Positions 7,544 through 14,931 of a DNA stretch of 48,722 nucleotides are shown here, piece after piece; the stretch's first letter is position 1, and each line of letters opens with the position of its first letter. The translations under genes were made by a program, and so were the position numbers. Source of the DNA: Candidatus Nitrosopumilus sp. (lineage in GTDB: Archaea; Thermoproteota; Nitrososphaeria; Nitrososphaerales; Nitrosopumilaceae); NCBI GenBank assembly GCA_003331425.1, contig QOOS01000009.1:1-48722 (forward strand), given 5' to 3'. The notes below the pieces were generated by a model that was not told where the DNA came from, searched no databases, and saw only the letters and a program-made list of their open reading frames with translations.

Positions 7544-8224
7544 ATGAAAAAATTATTTTTACTAGTTTTCATTGTAATGTTAATTTCTATATCTCCTGCA
7601 TATGGCCATAAATTAATTAGCCATGATGACTCCCATAGGGATTTTGATTCTGCATTAGTGATACCTGATCATAAAATTTCATGGGCAATTTATGAGAATC
7701 TAGGCGTGGAAGAATCCAAATTTTATACATTTGACGCAAAAAAGGGTGATTCATTTTATGCAAGTATTGTGATTCCAAACCTTGAAGGATTGGAAAAATA
7801 TTCTCCCTCATTAATTTTAATGAATGATGATTTGTATACTGGAGATGGACCCTCAACAAATATCGAATCTAGTGTTCAAAAATTTCTCTATGAAGGGGAT
7901 TATCCTGGAAATGAATTTTACGAACCTTTTGGACAGGTAACTTATTGGGAAAGACAGGAGGTTAACACAATTATTCCTGAAGATGGCCAGTATTTCATTT
8001 TAGTACTAGATGAGAAAAATCAAAGTGGAAAATATAGTTTAGCAATTGGTACTATTGAAGATTTTTCTGGTGCTGATTTTTTTACTATACTTCCTAAAGC
8101 CTGGTTTGACACAAGAATTTTTGTAAATGACTATGCTGGACTTGCAATTGGAATTTCTATACTTGTTGGAATCCCTGTAATGTTAGCATTGATAATTTTG
8201 AGAAATAAAATATTTCGAAGATAA
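7544..8224 (+). CDS. Secreted protein with C-terminal membrane anchor
   Basis: A 226-aa protein with a signal peptide (about residues 1-21, ending AYG), a His/Asp-rich start of the mature part (HKLISHDDSHRDFD), a beta-rich domain (about residues 45-170) and one C-terminal helix (about residues 198-219) with a basic tail (RNKIFRR). The topology puts the domain outside the cell, tethered by its C-terminus. The His/Asp cluster could bind metal. No family recognised. Confidence 0.65.
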   Translation: MKKLFLLVFIVMLISISPAYGHKLISHDDSHRDFDSALVIPDHKISWAIYENLGVEESKFYTFDAKKGDSFYASIVIPNLEGLEKYSPSLILMNDDLYTGDGPSTNIESSVQKFLYEGDYPGNEFYEPFGQVTYWERQEVNTIIPEDGQYFILVLDEKNQSGKYSLAIGTIEDFSGADFFTILPKAWFDTRIFVNDYAGLAIGISILVGIPVMLALIILRNKIFRR

Positions 8225-8250
8225 GAAATAAGAAAATATTTTAAAATTTT

Positions 8251-8433
8251 CTATTTTTTCTTACTTCGTGGTTTTGTTCTTAATACTGCTTTGCAACACA
8301 TGCATCTGACATCTTCAGATTCCAGAAAGATTCCACAAAATGTGCAACGCTTTTGTCCTATTTCATACCTAATTTTATTAGGCACTGATTCTGCTTGGTG
8401 TCTTTTGCAGATATTTCTACAAGTTCTACCCAA
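8251..8433 (-). CDS. Zinc-binding mini-protein, paralogue of 42320 gene
   Basis: A 60-aa basic protein with an N-terminal Cys pair (CRNIC), then IRYEIGQKRCTFCGIFLES, a CMCC knuckle and VLRTKPRSKKK. The second half matches the protein at 42320 closely (YAAGQKRCQICEIF, WCPCCGYMLRTHPR), so the two define a small family. It begins inside the end of the TFB gene (8-bp overlap) and is probably translated from the same mRNA. Role unknown; the basic tail may bind nucleic acid. Confidence 0.7.
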   Translation of the reverse strand: MGRTCRNICKRHQAESVPNKIRYEIGQKRCTFCGIFLESEDVRCMCCKAVLRTKPRSKKK

Positions 8434-9337
8434 GTTTCACATCTCCTACTTTGTTGACAATTTCTTTTCTTCTTTCTCTTATGGTTACAGCACTAATTCC
8501 TGATACTTTGGATATTTTTAGCTGTGATACTTTTTCAGCATTTGTAGTTGCTGCTAGGTGTATTGCTGCTGCTGCCATGGCCATTGGATTTTTACTTGTG
8601 GATACGTACTTTTTTGCGCACAAATCAAGTATTTTGAAGCTCAATCTTTGTGTTTTTTCAGATAAAGCCAATTCTTTTGCAATTCTGGTGACAAATTCTG
8701 ATGGTGTGTATGATTCAGGGGATATGTCCATTTCTTTTGCAAGGAATCTGTATGTTCTTTGTAGTACTTTTTTCTTGATGTTTGCTGCATCTGAAATATC
8801 CTGCAGTGTTCTAGGTGTATCTGTAATTCTACATGTTGCATAAATTGTAGCAGATAACATAGCTGCAGTTGATCTTCCTGCAAGAATCTTTCTTGCAGCA
8901 ATTTTTCTAAACAAATATGCGCTTTCTTCAACAACTGATTCAGGTAGGCCCAACTTTGAACCTATTGCATCAAGCAAAGTGAATGCTTTTTGAAATGATT
9001 TGGATGTGACAGCAGAGCGGCTATTTCTATCCCACATTCTTAATCGGTAGAACATTCGTCTGTTTTCAACTGATAGTGATTTACCTGTAACATCTCTATC
9101 TTTGGCTTCAATTAATGTAGATAGTCCCATATCTATCATCTTTAAAGATCTTTTTGCACCAACTCTTGAATTATTTTGGTAATCTGCTGAGCTGCCACCT
9201 GACATCTCTGCGCCCAGATCTATAATTGGTTCGGATGATACTATTCCGCAGTTACTACATGCAATCTCCCCAGTTTGTATGTCAGTAACTAATTCATGTT
9301 TCTTACAATTTTTTTGATGTACTAATTCAGTTAACAT
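8426..9337 (-). CDS. Transcription initiation factor TFB, divergent paralogue
   Basis: A 303-aa archaeal TFIIB homologue that bridges TBP-bound promoters to RNA polymerase. It has an N-terminal zinc ribbon C11-x2-H14 and C27-x2-C30 and two cyclin-like repeats (about residues 110-200 and 205-300; the second ends in an HTH at ISAVTIRERRKEIV). Unlike the other TFB here (18494), one zinc ligand is His. The conserved B-reader phrase (PEWRSF there) is replaced by AEMSGG. The promoter has a TATA box near 9355-9365 and a TTAGCACTA element 48 bp before the ATG, so this TFB is itself regulated by that system. It may serve a subset of promoters. Confidence 0.9.
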   Translation of the reverse strand: MLTELVHQKNCKKHELVTDIQTGEIACSNCGIVSSEPIIDLGAEMSGGSSADYQNNSRVGAKRSLKMIDMGLSTLIEAKDRDVTGKSLSVENRRMFYRLRMWDRNSRSAVTSKSFQKAFTLLDAIGSKLGLPESVVEESAYLFRKIAARKILAGRSTAAMLSATIYATCRITDTPRTLQDISDAANIKKKVLQRTYRFLAKEMDISPESYTPSEFVTRIAKELALSEKTQRLSFKILDLCAKKYVSTSKNPMAMAAAAIHLAATTNAEKVSQLKISKVSGISAVTIRERRKEIVNKVGDVKLG

Positions 9338-9385
9338 ATCGACTTTATGCTTTTATTTTATTTAAGAGACCGAAGAAATTTCTAC

Positions 9386-9394
9386 TAGTGCTAA
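9386..9394 (-). promoter_or_regulatory. TTAGCACTA promoter element (site 3)
   Basis: Exact motif on the minus strand, 48 bp before the ATG of the TFB at 9337 and about 20 bp upstream of its TATA-like run. Confidence 0.65.
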
Positions 9395-9451
9395 ATTTAT
9401 TAATAAAAAAAGTCATTTTTGTCTTTTTACCACTAGGAAATTACGTATTTG

Positions 9452-9460
9452 TTAGCACTA
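9452..9460 (+). promoter_or_regulatory. TTAGCACTA promoter element (site 4)
   Basis: Exact motif 48 bp before the ATG at 9509; the TATA-like CTTTTAATACG (about 9479-9489) lies between. It forms a divergent pair with site 3, facing away from it, 57 bp apart. Confidence 0.65.
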
Positions 9461-9508
9461 TTCACATTTTATTTCTGTCTTTTAATACGATAAATCTGAC
9501 AGAAAGTT

Positions 9509-9871
9509 ATGCCTCATATTGTGTTGGATAGAAAATTGGATCTTTTTGATTTTGCAATTTTATTCAAACCAATTTTTCAAAAATCCCCTTTAATTAAAAT
9601 TCATGAAATGTACACTAATGTTGCTGGAACCAATTCATTGTTTTCAACAGTTGTTATTGATTCCTCTCATCGTGATTACTTTATCCAAGTAATGTCTAGT
9701 AAAGACAGAACCACAATTAGATTGTTCCCAGGTACTGATCCTGAAAAAACTGATGCAGTAAAACAATCTTTAGCAAATCTTTGTTTACAAATACTGGATT
9801 CATACCCTGACATGAAAGTTGTAAAATCAAATTTATGGGAGTATCTAAAAATCCCAATTGTAAATGAGTAA
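9509..9871 (+). CDS. Hypothetical protein, first gene of SRPBCC operon
   Basis: A 120-aa soluble alpha/beta protein with no recognised family (start MPHIVLDRKLDLFDFAILFKP). It has a motif-bearing promoter and overlaps the SRPBCC gene by eight bases, so the two are translated together and probably work together. Confidence 0.7.
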   Translation: MPHIVLDRKLDLFDFAILFKPIFQKSPLIKIHEMYTNVAGTNSLFSTVVIDSSHRDYFIQVMSSKDRTTIRLFPGTDPEKTDAVKQSLANLCLQILDSYPDMKVVKSNLWEYLKIPIVNE

Positions 9872-10304
9872 ATTTAATCTTATTCAAAAAAGTAACCTTG
9901 ATAGAGATTTAATTTTTAAAATTAGTACTGACGTTGAAAATTTTCACAAGGTGATGCCTGAATATTTTAAATCCTTAAAAATTATAAGTAATTCATCAAG
10001 TGAAAAAATTGTTTTAGAATCAATAGCATTTGTTGGTAGGCAAATTGAAATTAAAACTAAACATGTGATAATTCAACCAAATTTGCATAAAGTGTTTATT
10101 TTGACTGGTCCTGCAAAAGGTACGTCATTTATTGAAACATATGTCCCAAGTTCAGTTGGAACAGATATTTCAATTGAAGTTGATTTACAATTAACGGGAA
10201 TTTTGAAACTAATTCCCTTTCTCAAAATCTTTTTACTGAAAAAGATGAATACTGTGATGTCTGAATTCATTACTTGTGCTGAATCATATTCTAAATCTAT
10301 GTAA
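9864..10304 (+). CDS. SRPBCC (START-like) domain protein
   Basis: A 146-aa protein with the layout of the SRPBCC/polyketide-cyclase superfamily, which binds hydrophobic ligands in a helix-grip cavity: an N-terminal strand and helix (about residues 1-30, with DVENFHKVMPEYF), a run of antiparallel strands (residues 36-110) and a long C-terminal helix (about 113-140). It overlaps the upstream gene by eight bases and precedes the desaturase-like flavoprotein. SRPBCC proteins are frequent partners of carotenoid and light-stress genes in bacterial CarH/LitR regulons; a lipid or carotenoid ligand is inferred. Confidence 0.65.
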   Translation: MSKFNLIQKSNLDRDLIFKISTDVENFHKVMPEYFKSLKIISNSSSEKIVLESIAFVGRQIEIKTKHVIIQPNLHKVFILTGPAKGTSFIETYVPSSVGTDISIEVDLQLTGILKLIPFLKIFLLKKMNTVMSEFITCAESYSKSM

Positions 10305-10310
10305 AATTAG

Positions 10311-10319
10311 TTAGCACTA
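10311..10319 (+). promoter_or_regulatory. TTAGCACTA promoter element (site 5)
   Basis: Exact motif 48 bp before the ATG at 10368, with TATA box TGTTAAATACAA (about 10339-10349). It gives the desaturase-like gene its own promoter although the SRPBCC gene lies just upstream. Confidence 0.65.
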
Positions 10320-10367
10320 TAAAATTAAGTTAGCCTCTGTTAAATACAAAAATTATTGAATTTAGGC

Positions 10368-11717
10368 ATGTCTGCACCTACAATAATTATTGGCGCTGGG
10401 GTAGGTGGGTTAACCACTGGTGCAATGTTAGCAAATAAAGGTCATAATGTAATGATTTTAGAAAAATCTTCCAAATTAGGTGGAAGGACTGCTGCTATGG
10501 AATACAAAAACCATATTTTGGATAATGGTTTTCATATAATGCCATTTTACAAAAAATCTGCTATATTTACAATTTTAAAAAATTTGGGAATTGAATCACG
10601 ATTAAAACTTGCAAAAGTTGATGATATTGCATTCTATGCTGAAACAGGATTTCACATTTATCCAAAAGGAATGGTGGATTTACTAAAATTATCTCTAATT
10701 CCATTCAAAAGTAGAGTTAGACTTCTCAAATTGTTACTCCCATTGGCATTTTCTTCAATTGAAAAAACAGAATTATGGGATGAGGTACCATTAACAAAAA
10801 TAACTGATAATTTGGACGCAGATACAAATGCATTTTTTGAAGCAGTATGTATGTTAGCATTTGCTGACACTGCTGATCATATTTCTTTAGGTGAATTTGC
10901 TAGAACCATTATTAGAGCAAATCCGTTTAAGGGTGGAACAAGTGAGTTTGCGTATCCTGATGGTGGCGGTTATGATTCAATTTGTAAGGTTCTTGGCAAA
11001 TACATTTCTGAAAAGAATGGAGAGATTCAAACAAAACATTCTGTAAAAAAAGTGATTGTTGAAGATTCTAAAGTTACTGGAGTTATTGTAATTGATTCCT
11101 CTAATTCTGAAAAACTTATTGAAACAAACTCTGTTGTTATTTCTTATCCTGCATATACTGCGTTAAATCAATTGTTTGATGAAAACGTGATAGACAAAAA
11201 ATTTGTTCAAAAAATTGACAAGCTAAATAAGACAACTTCTGTGGTTGAAGTGCATTTTGCACTAAATTCTCAAATAGACACTCGTCAAGTTGTTTTTCCA
11301 GTAGGGGATAATTATGTAACAAAGGGCATCTTTTTTATTTCTAACATTACTCCCTCTGTGTCTCCAAAAGGTGAGCATTTGATCATTGCAGGCACACCTG
11401 TGCTTCCTTCAGAAACTGAAGATTCTGACAAAATAAAAAATATTGTTGCTAAAATGAAGCAAGAAATTGCATCAATTTATCCAAATTTTGATTCATCTTT
11501 GTTGTGGGAACGTCCTATGGCTTGGAAATTAGTGGAATCTGTTGTTAAGGAACCTGGAAAAGTATGGAAATCAAAAATGCCTCATCAAATTCCTGGAATA
11601 GATGGATTGTTTTTTGTAGGTGACTCTACTGTCAGTTATGGAATTGGAACAGACTCAGCAGCTCACAGCTCCATTTTATGTACTCCAAAAATTGAATCTT
11701 TTTTAACTTCTAATTAG
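10368..11717 (+). CDS. Phytoene desaturase-like FAD-dependent oxidoreductase
   Basis: Flavoprotein of 449 aa in the amine oxidase/phytoene desaturase (CrtI) superfamily, which dehydrogenates or isomerises polyenes and related lipids. The N-terminus has the dinucleotide fold IIIGAGVGGLTTGAML, followed by ILEKSSKLGGR, and the C-terminus has the second FAD contact GLFFVGDSTVSYGIGTDSAAHS. The substrate is not certain; carotenoid or isoprenoid chemistry is likely. The ATG at 10368 is chosen over a TTG at 10356 because it fits both TATA and motif spacing and the usual CrtI start. It converges with the B12-binding protein gene, overlapping it by eight bases. Confidence 0.82.
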   Translation: MSAPTIIIGAGVGGLTTGAMLANKGHNVMILEKSSKLGGRTAAMEYKNHILDNGFHIMPFYKKSAIFTILKNLGIESRLKLAKVDDIAFYAETGFHIYPKGMVDLLKLSLIPFKSRVRLLKLLLPLAFSSIEKTELWDEVPLTKITDNLDADTNAFFEAVCMLAFADTADHISLGEFARTIIRANPFKGGTSEFAYPDGGGYDSICKVLGKYISEKNGEIQTKHSVKKVIVEDSKVTGVIVIDSSNSEKLIETNSVVISYPAYTALNQLFDENVIDKKFVQKIDKLNKTTSVVEVHFALNSQIDTRQVVFPVGDNYVTKGIFFISNITPSVSPKGEHLIIAGTPVLPSETEDSDKIKNIVAKMKQEIASIYPNFDSSLLWERPMAWKLVESVVKEPGKVWKSKMPHQIPGIDGLFFVGDSTVSYGIGTDSAAHSSILCTPKIESFLTSN

Positions 11718-12564
11718 TTGCTGGAATTTTACGTAAAATTTTTGGAATATCTTCTAGGTTTGTATCTCCTATCACATTACCTTCAAACTTTGGGGGATTC
11801 TCAATTTGTAATGCATGACCTCCAATCAAAATTGGAGTTTTACTACTCTCTCTAATTTTTTTTGCTAATCTCTGACCTGCTAAAATATTATCTGGAATTG
11901 TAATTGAAATTAAAACAATATCTGGTTTTTTCATATTGATGAATTCCATTATTGAATCAGTTGGTATTGATGTTCCCATATTGAAAACTTTGAATCCTTT
12001 TATTGTGAGATATGTTTCTAGCACATCACACCCAATATGGTGTTCTTCTCCAACTGGCACACAAATCATAATTTTTTTCTTATTTCCTGAACCTGATACC
12101 TGATCCATGATAATTTTTACTAGTGTCTGAGCAACGTTACTTGCAACATGTTCTGTGGCAATTGATAATTTTCCACTATCCCAATCTTCTCCAATTTTAC
12201 TCATTACTGGTCTGAGAATTTTATCAAAGAAATCTGATATGTTAAATATTTCAACATAATTTTTGTAAATTTTAATACATTCTTCTAAATTTCCATCTGT
12301 TAATTTTTTAAATAATTGCTGTTTTGATTTTTTTGTTGCATCCTCTCTTTTTTGAATGTCTTCAGGGTTATAGGATGCTAGTACAGATAAAATTTTAGCA
12401 TCATTTCTAAATTCAGTAGGGATATCGTCTTTAACTACTTCTGATGCCTTGCCTAGATATTTTACAATCTCTTGTTTTGATGTACTTTTTTTAGAATCCC
12501 ACACACTTTTTACTAAATAGAGATATTGATCTGATTTGACTTTTTTAGCCCTAATGTAGACCAT
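11710..12564 (-). CDS. CarH-like B12-binding protein with transposase-like N-terminus
   Basis: A 284-aa protein. Residues about 85-155 form the helical cap of methylcobalamin-type B12-binding modules, with the W(x9)EH signature (W128, E138, H139) found in the photoreceptor CarH. Residues about 163-280 form the Rossmann B12 domain, with E173-x-H175-x-x-G178 (DxHxxG with Asp replaced by Glu), ISITIP and IGGH. H175 would be the cobalt ligand. The N-terminal 45 residues are not MerR: they resemble the short domain at the start of IS1634-type transposases (YIRAKKVKSDQYLYLVKS, KYLGKA). The residue after W128 is Asp, whereas CarH has the light-state His ligand there. The start at 12564 has a TATA box (about 12584-12592) and a variant TTGGCACTA 48 bp away; an upstream start at 12621 would place this element inside the gene. 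A light or B12 sensor is inferred; a corrinoid carrier is the alternative. Confidence 0.8.
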   Translation of the reverse strand: MVYIRAKKVKSDQYLYLVKSVWDSKKSTSKQEIVKYLGKASEVVKDDIPTEFRNDAKILSVLASYNPEDIQKREDATKKSKQQLFKKLTDGNLEECIKIYKNYVEIFNISDFFDKILRPVMSKIGEDWDSGKLSIATEHVASNVAQTLVKIIMDQVSGSGNKKKIMICVPVGEEHHIGCDVLETYLTIKGFKVFNMGTSIPTDSIMEFINMKKPDIVLISITIPDNILAGQRLAKKIRESSKTPILIGGHALQIENPPKFEGNVIGDTNLEDIPKILRKIPATN

Positions 12565-12612
12565 CAAATTTATTGAATTTTTAGATATATAACTAATGGT
12601 AACCATTCTTCC

Positions 12613-12621
12613 TAGTGCCAA
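12613..12621 (-). promoter_or_regulatory. TTGGCACTA variant promoter element (site 6)
   Basis: One mismatch from the consensus, on the minus strand, exactly 48 bp before the ATG at 12564 of the B12-binding protein. The TATA-like TTATATATC lies between, at about 12584-12592. It suggests that the sensor gene belongs to the same regulon. Confidence 0.5.
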
Positions 12622-12642
12622 ATATTTTTTAAATTTAATTTA

Positions 12643-12651
12643 TTAGCACTA
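12643..12651 (+). promoter_or_regulatory. TTAGCACTA promoter element (site 7)
   Basis: Exact motif 49 bp before the ATG at 12701, with TATA box GGTTAAATATCAT (about 12669-12681). It forms a divergent pair with site 6, 21 bp apart. Confidence 0.65.
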
Positions 12652-12700
12652 GCTCTAACACTTATCGTCGGTTAAATATCATAAATCAAAAAACATTATC

Positions 12701-12898
12701 ATGGCAGGAACAGAAGAACAAGAATGGGCTAACCTTCTTGCAGAAATCTTTGACAAACTTACACAAAAACACGCCGCAATCACTTATGAGTTTGACAATC
12801 TAGAAATGGCTGGTAAGATTATGAAAGATAAGCAAGTTGTCCCAACTGGTACAGTTTCCCTTAGTGGAAAACTAACCATTACAGCAAAAGAAAAATAG
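12701..12898 (+). CDS. Small conserved-looking protein, 65 aa
   Basis: Soluble protein: an acidic N-terminal helix (EEQEWANLLAEIFDKL), then two or three beta strands ending GTVSLSGKLTITAKEK. It heads a three-gene operon (12701-14707) with spacings of 1-13 bp, under a TTAGCACTA promoter. No family recognised; the strand pattern resembles part of the next protein. Confidence 0.65.
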   Translation: MAGTEEQEWANLLAEIFDKLTQKHAAITYEFDNLEMAGKIMKDKQVVPTGTVSLSGKLTITAKEK

Positions 12899-12911
12899 AG
12901 TGTGGTTGACA

Positions 12912-13277
12912 ATGAAAGACTTTGATCTACCCGCTAATTTTTTATCTTATCTAGATAAAGGAAAATTAAGTATCACATGTGATGATGAACCCACAATTAA
13001 TTTTCGTGTTGAAGGAAGTACAAAAATTATTGATATAATTGATATTCCAATTGAAATTAATAAGATGCCTGGATTTTTAAAACAACTTTCTGAGGCAAAA
13101 GAACTTGCAAAGGATTTAGCAAAGAAAAAAACAACTATAGAAGTACGTTTCAAAGGTGACATTGTATTGAAATTAGGTGAAAAAGCAAACCCAAAACTAG
13201 CAAAAATTGTTACCAGAAGTGGTGATATAGAAATCACTGATTTGAGAAAATTAAAAAAATTGAGTGATGTATTTTAA
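12912..13277 (+). CDS. Hypothetical protein, possible lipid-carrier-like fold
   Basis: A 121-aa protein (ATG at 12912; GTG at 12900 possible). It is a mix of strands and helices with a central charged helix (FLKQLSEAKELAKDLAKKKT, about residues 52-71), then strands carrying IEVRFKGDIVLKLGEKANPKLAKIV. This strand order recalls SCP2-like sterol carrier domains, but the match is weak. Second gene of the SDR operon. Confidence 0.6.
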   Translation: MKDFDLPANFLSYLDKGKLSITCDDEPTINFRVEGSTKIIDIIDIPIEINKMPGFLKQLSEAKELAKDLAKKKTTIEVRFKGDIVLKLGEKANPKLAKIVTRSGDIEITDLRKLKKLSDVF

Positions 13278-13279
13278 TA

Positions 13280-14707
13280 ATGTCCACTGATTTCTCACAA
13301 AAGAAACCCTTTGATATTTTGGTCACTGGCTCTACTGGATTTATTGGTAAAAAACTACTTACCAAATTATCTGATTCTGGACTGAAGATTAGAGCCATGT
13401 CTAGATCTAAATACCCTGATACTGAAAATGTACAACACGTTCAAGCTGATGCATTTGATGTTGAATCATTAACTGCTGCAACTGACGGCATTGAAACTGC
13501 ATTTTATTTACTTCATTCTATGGAAGGCTCAAAAAAGGAATGGGCAGAATTTGCAAATAGGGAAAAACAGCAGGCTCAAAATTTTTTGCAAGCTGCCACT
13601 AAATCTGGTGTTAAGAGAATTGTATATCTAGGCGGTCTGGTCAATGAAAGTCTTGAATTATCTAAACATATGAGAAGTAGACATGAAGTTGGGAAAATTT
13701 TAGCATCTGGAAGTATTCCCGTAACTGAATTAAGGGCATCAGTAATTGTTGGTGCTGAAGGTGGTTCTTATGCTATGCTTCGATATCTTGTTGAACGATT
13801 GCCTTTAATGGTATGTCCAAAATGGGTTAAATCTCAAACACAACCAATTGCAGTTGATGATGTTGTTGATTATCTAATAGGTGTAATGAAAAATTCTGAT
13901 ACATCAGGAAAAATTTTAGAAATTGGTGGACCTGATATAATGACTTATGAACAATTAATGAGATTGTATTCATCAATTTTGAATAGAAATCTTAACATTA
14001 TTCAAATCCCATTTTTAACACCGCGTTTATCTTCTTATTGGATTGATTTAGTTACTCCTGTAAAGGCTTCTTTAGCAAGACCTCTTGTTGATAGTTTGGT
14101 TCATGACTCAATTGTTAAAGACAAATCTGTTCAACAATTAGTTCCAGTTCATCTTAAACACATGACAGAAGCAATTGCTGTTGCTAGGGAAGAAGCAAAA
14201 TCATTTGAATCCATTAGAAAATCACCTGAAGAAAAAACATCTTACAAAATGAACCAAAAAATTCTTTTGATTAGTCTTTGTGCTATGGCTTTCATTGGCA
14301 CAACATACTATTGGATGGATGATAGAACTGATGTCTGGGAAATTCCTTGGTTAATTGGTTCAATCATTTGGTATGCTGCAATTCTTTTTGCAATATCTTT
14401 TGTTAAACAAAAGGCAAGATTGGGATATTTGATAGGTGGAATATTGGCTTGGGTAACTTTGGCATTTTGGTTATTTGATAATTTCTATGTTGTATTTGAA
14501 CTCTCATTAGTCGCATCAGAACCTAGTATTGACGTTACTATAAGAAATTTCATTGGTGCAGCAATTGCAGGATTGGCAATATTCTCTTCACACAATGTAT
14601 TTCATAAAGTAAGAGTTTACCAAGCCCGTGGTGAACCTGTTATTGAGTCTGCTTCTGCAGAAGTACCTGAGGGTGCCAGACCTGTATACAATACTGACTT
14701 TTCTTAA
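13280..14707 (+). CDS. NAD(P)-binding SDR protein with C-terminal membrane domain
   Basis: A 475-aa fusion. Residues about 10-300 are an atypical short-chain dehydrogenase/NmrA-like domain: Rossmann motif VTGSTGFIGKKL, AFYLLHSM, RIVYLGGLV and TELRASVIVG. Residues about 325-450 hold four hydrophobic helices with a WYAAILFAISF-type composition and an aromatic-rich lumen side. Proteins of this SDR class occur in bacterial light and photo-oxidative stress regulons. The reaction is unknown; a lipid or quinone substrate is plausible because of the membrane part. It is the last gene of the 12701-14707 operon, starting two bases after the previous stop. Confidence 0.75.
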   Translation: MSTDFSQKKPFDILVTGSTGFIGKKLLTKLSDSGLKIRAMSRSKYPDTENVQHVQADAFDVESLTAATDGIETAFYLLHSMEGSKKEWAEFANREKQQAQNFLQAATKSGVKRIVYLGGLVNESLELSKHMRSRHEVGKILASGSIPVTELRASVIVGAEGGSYAMLRYLVERLPLMVCPKWVKSQTQPIAVDDVVDYLIGVMKNSDTSGKILEIGGPDIMTYEQLMRLYSSILNRNLNIIQIPFLTPRLSSYWIDLVTPVKASLARPLVDSLVHDSIVKDKSVQQLVPVHLKHMTEAIAVAREEAKSFESIRKSPEEKTSYKMNQKILLISLCAMAFIGTTYYWMDDRTDVWEIPWLIGSIIWYAAILFAISFVKQKARLGYLIGGILAWVTLAFWLFDNFYVVFELSLVASEPSIDVTIRNFIGAAIAGLAIFSSHNVFHKVRVYQARGEPVIESASAEVPEGARPVYNTDFS

Positions 14708-14719
14708 TTTAAAATAATT

Positions 14720-14827
14720 TTACCCTTTAATTTTCTGACACTGTAGGCATAATTTTGTATTTTTCAGTAGATTACATGTACAAATATTATGACAATTTTG
14801 ACATTGTGATACTATCGTACTAAACAT
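14720..14827 (-). CDS. Cysteine-rich zinc mini-protein, 35 aa
   Basis: A very short gene facing the SDR operon. Seven of 35 residues are cysteine or histidine in zinc-type spacing (CQNCHNICTC, then CLQC). Chance ORFs in this AT-rich DNA rarely have this pattern. The remaining 104 bp up to the DUF1722 gene show nothing else. Function unknown. Confidence 0.5.
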   Translation of the reverse strand: MFSTIVSQCQNCHNICTCNLLKNTKLCLQCQKIKG

Positions 14828-14931
14828 TTGATTATGTTATTTTATTACTGAATTATAAGAATAAGTTTGATTCTATGCCCTTGTTACATGAACGTGGTTT
14901 TATTTTTAATCATTATTTTCTAGTAGAAAAT

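Noticed and set aside
8451-8934. ORFs on both strands inside the divergent TFB gene (8451-8843 plus, 8641-8934 minus)
   Set aside because: The TFB frame is unambiguous; these are shadows of its cyclin repeats.
9355-9500. The motif as a TFB-recognition (BRE) sequence
   Set aside because: BRE adjoins the TATA box; the motif lies about 20 bp further upstream, so a separate DNA-binding protein is more likely.
11710-12564. Transposase or IS remnant
   Set aside because: Only the N-terminal 45 residues resemble a transposase; no catalytic DDE region or terminal repeats exist, and the rest is an intact B12 module.
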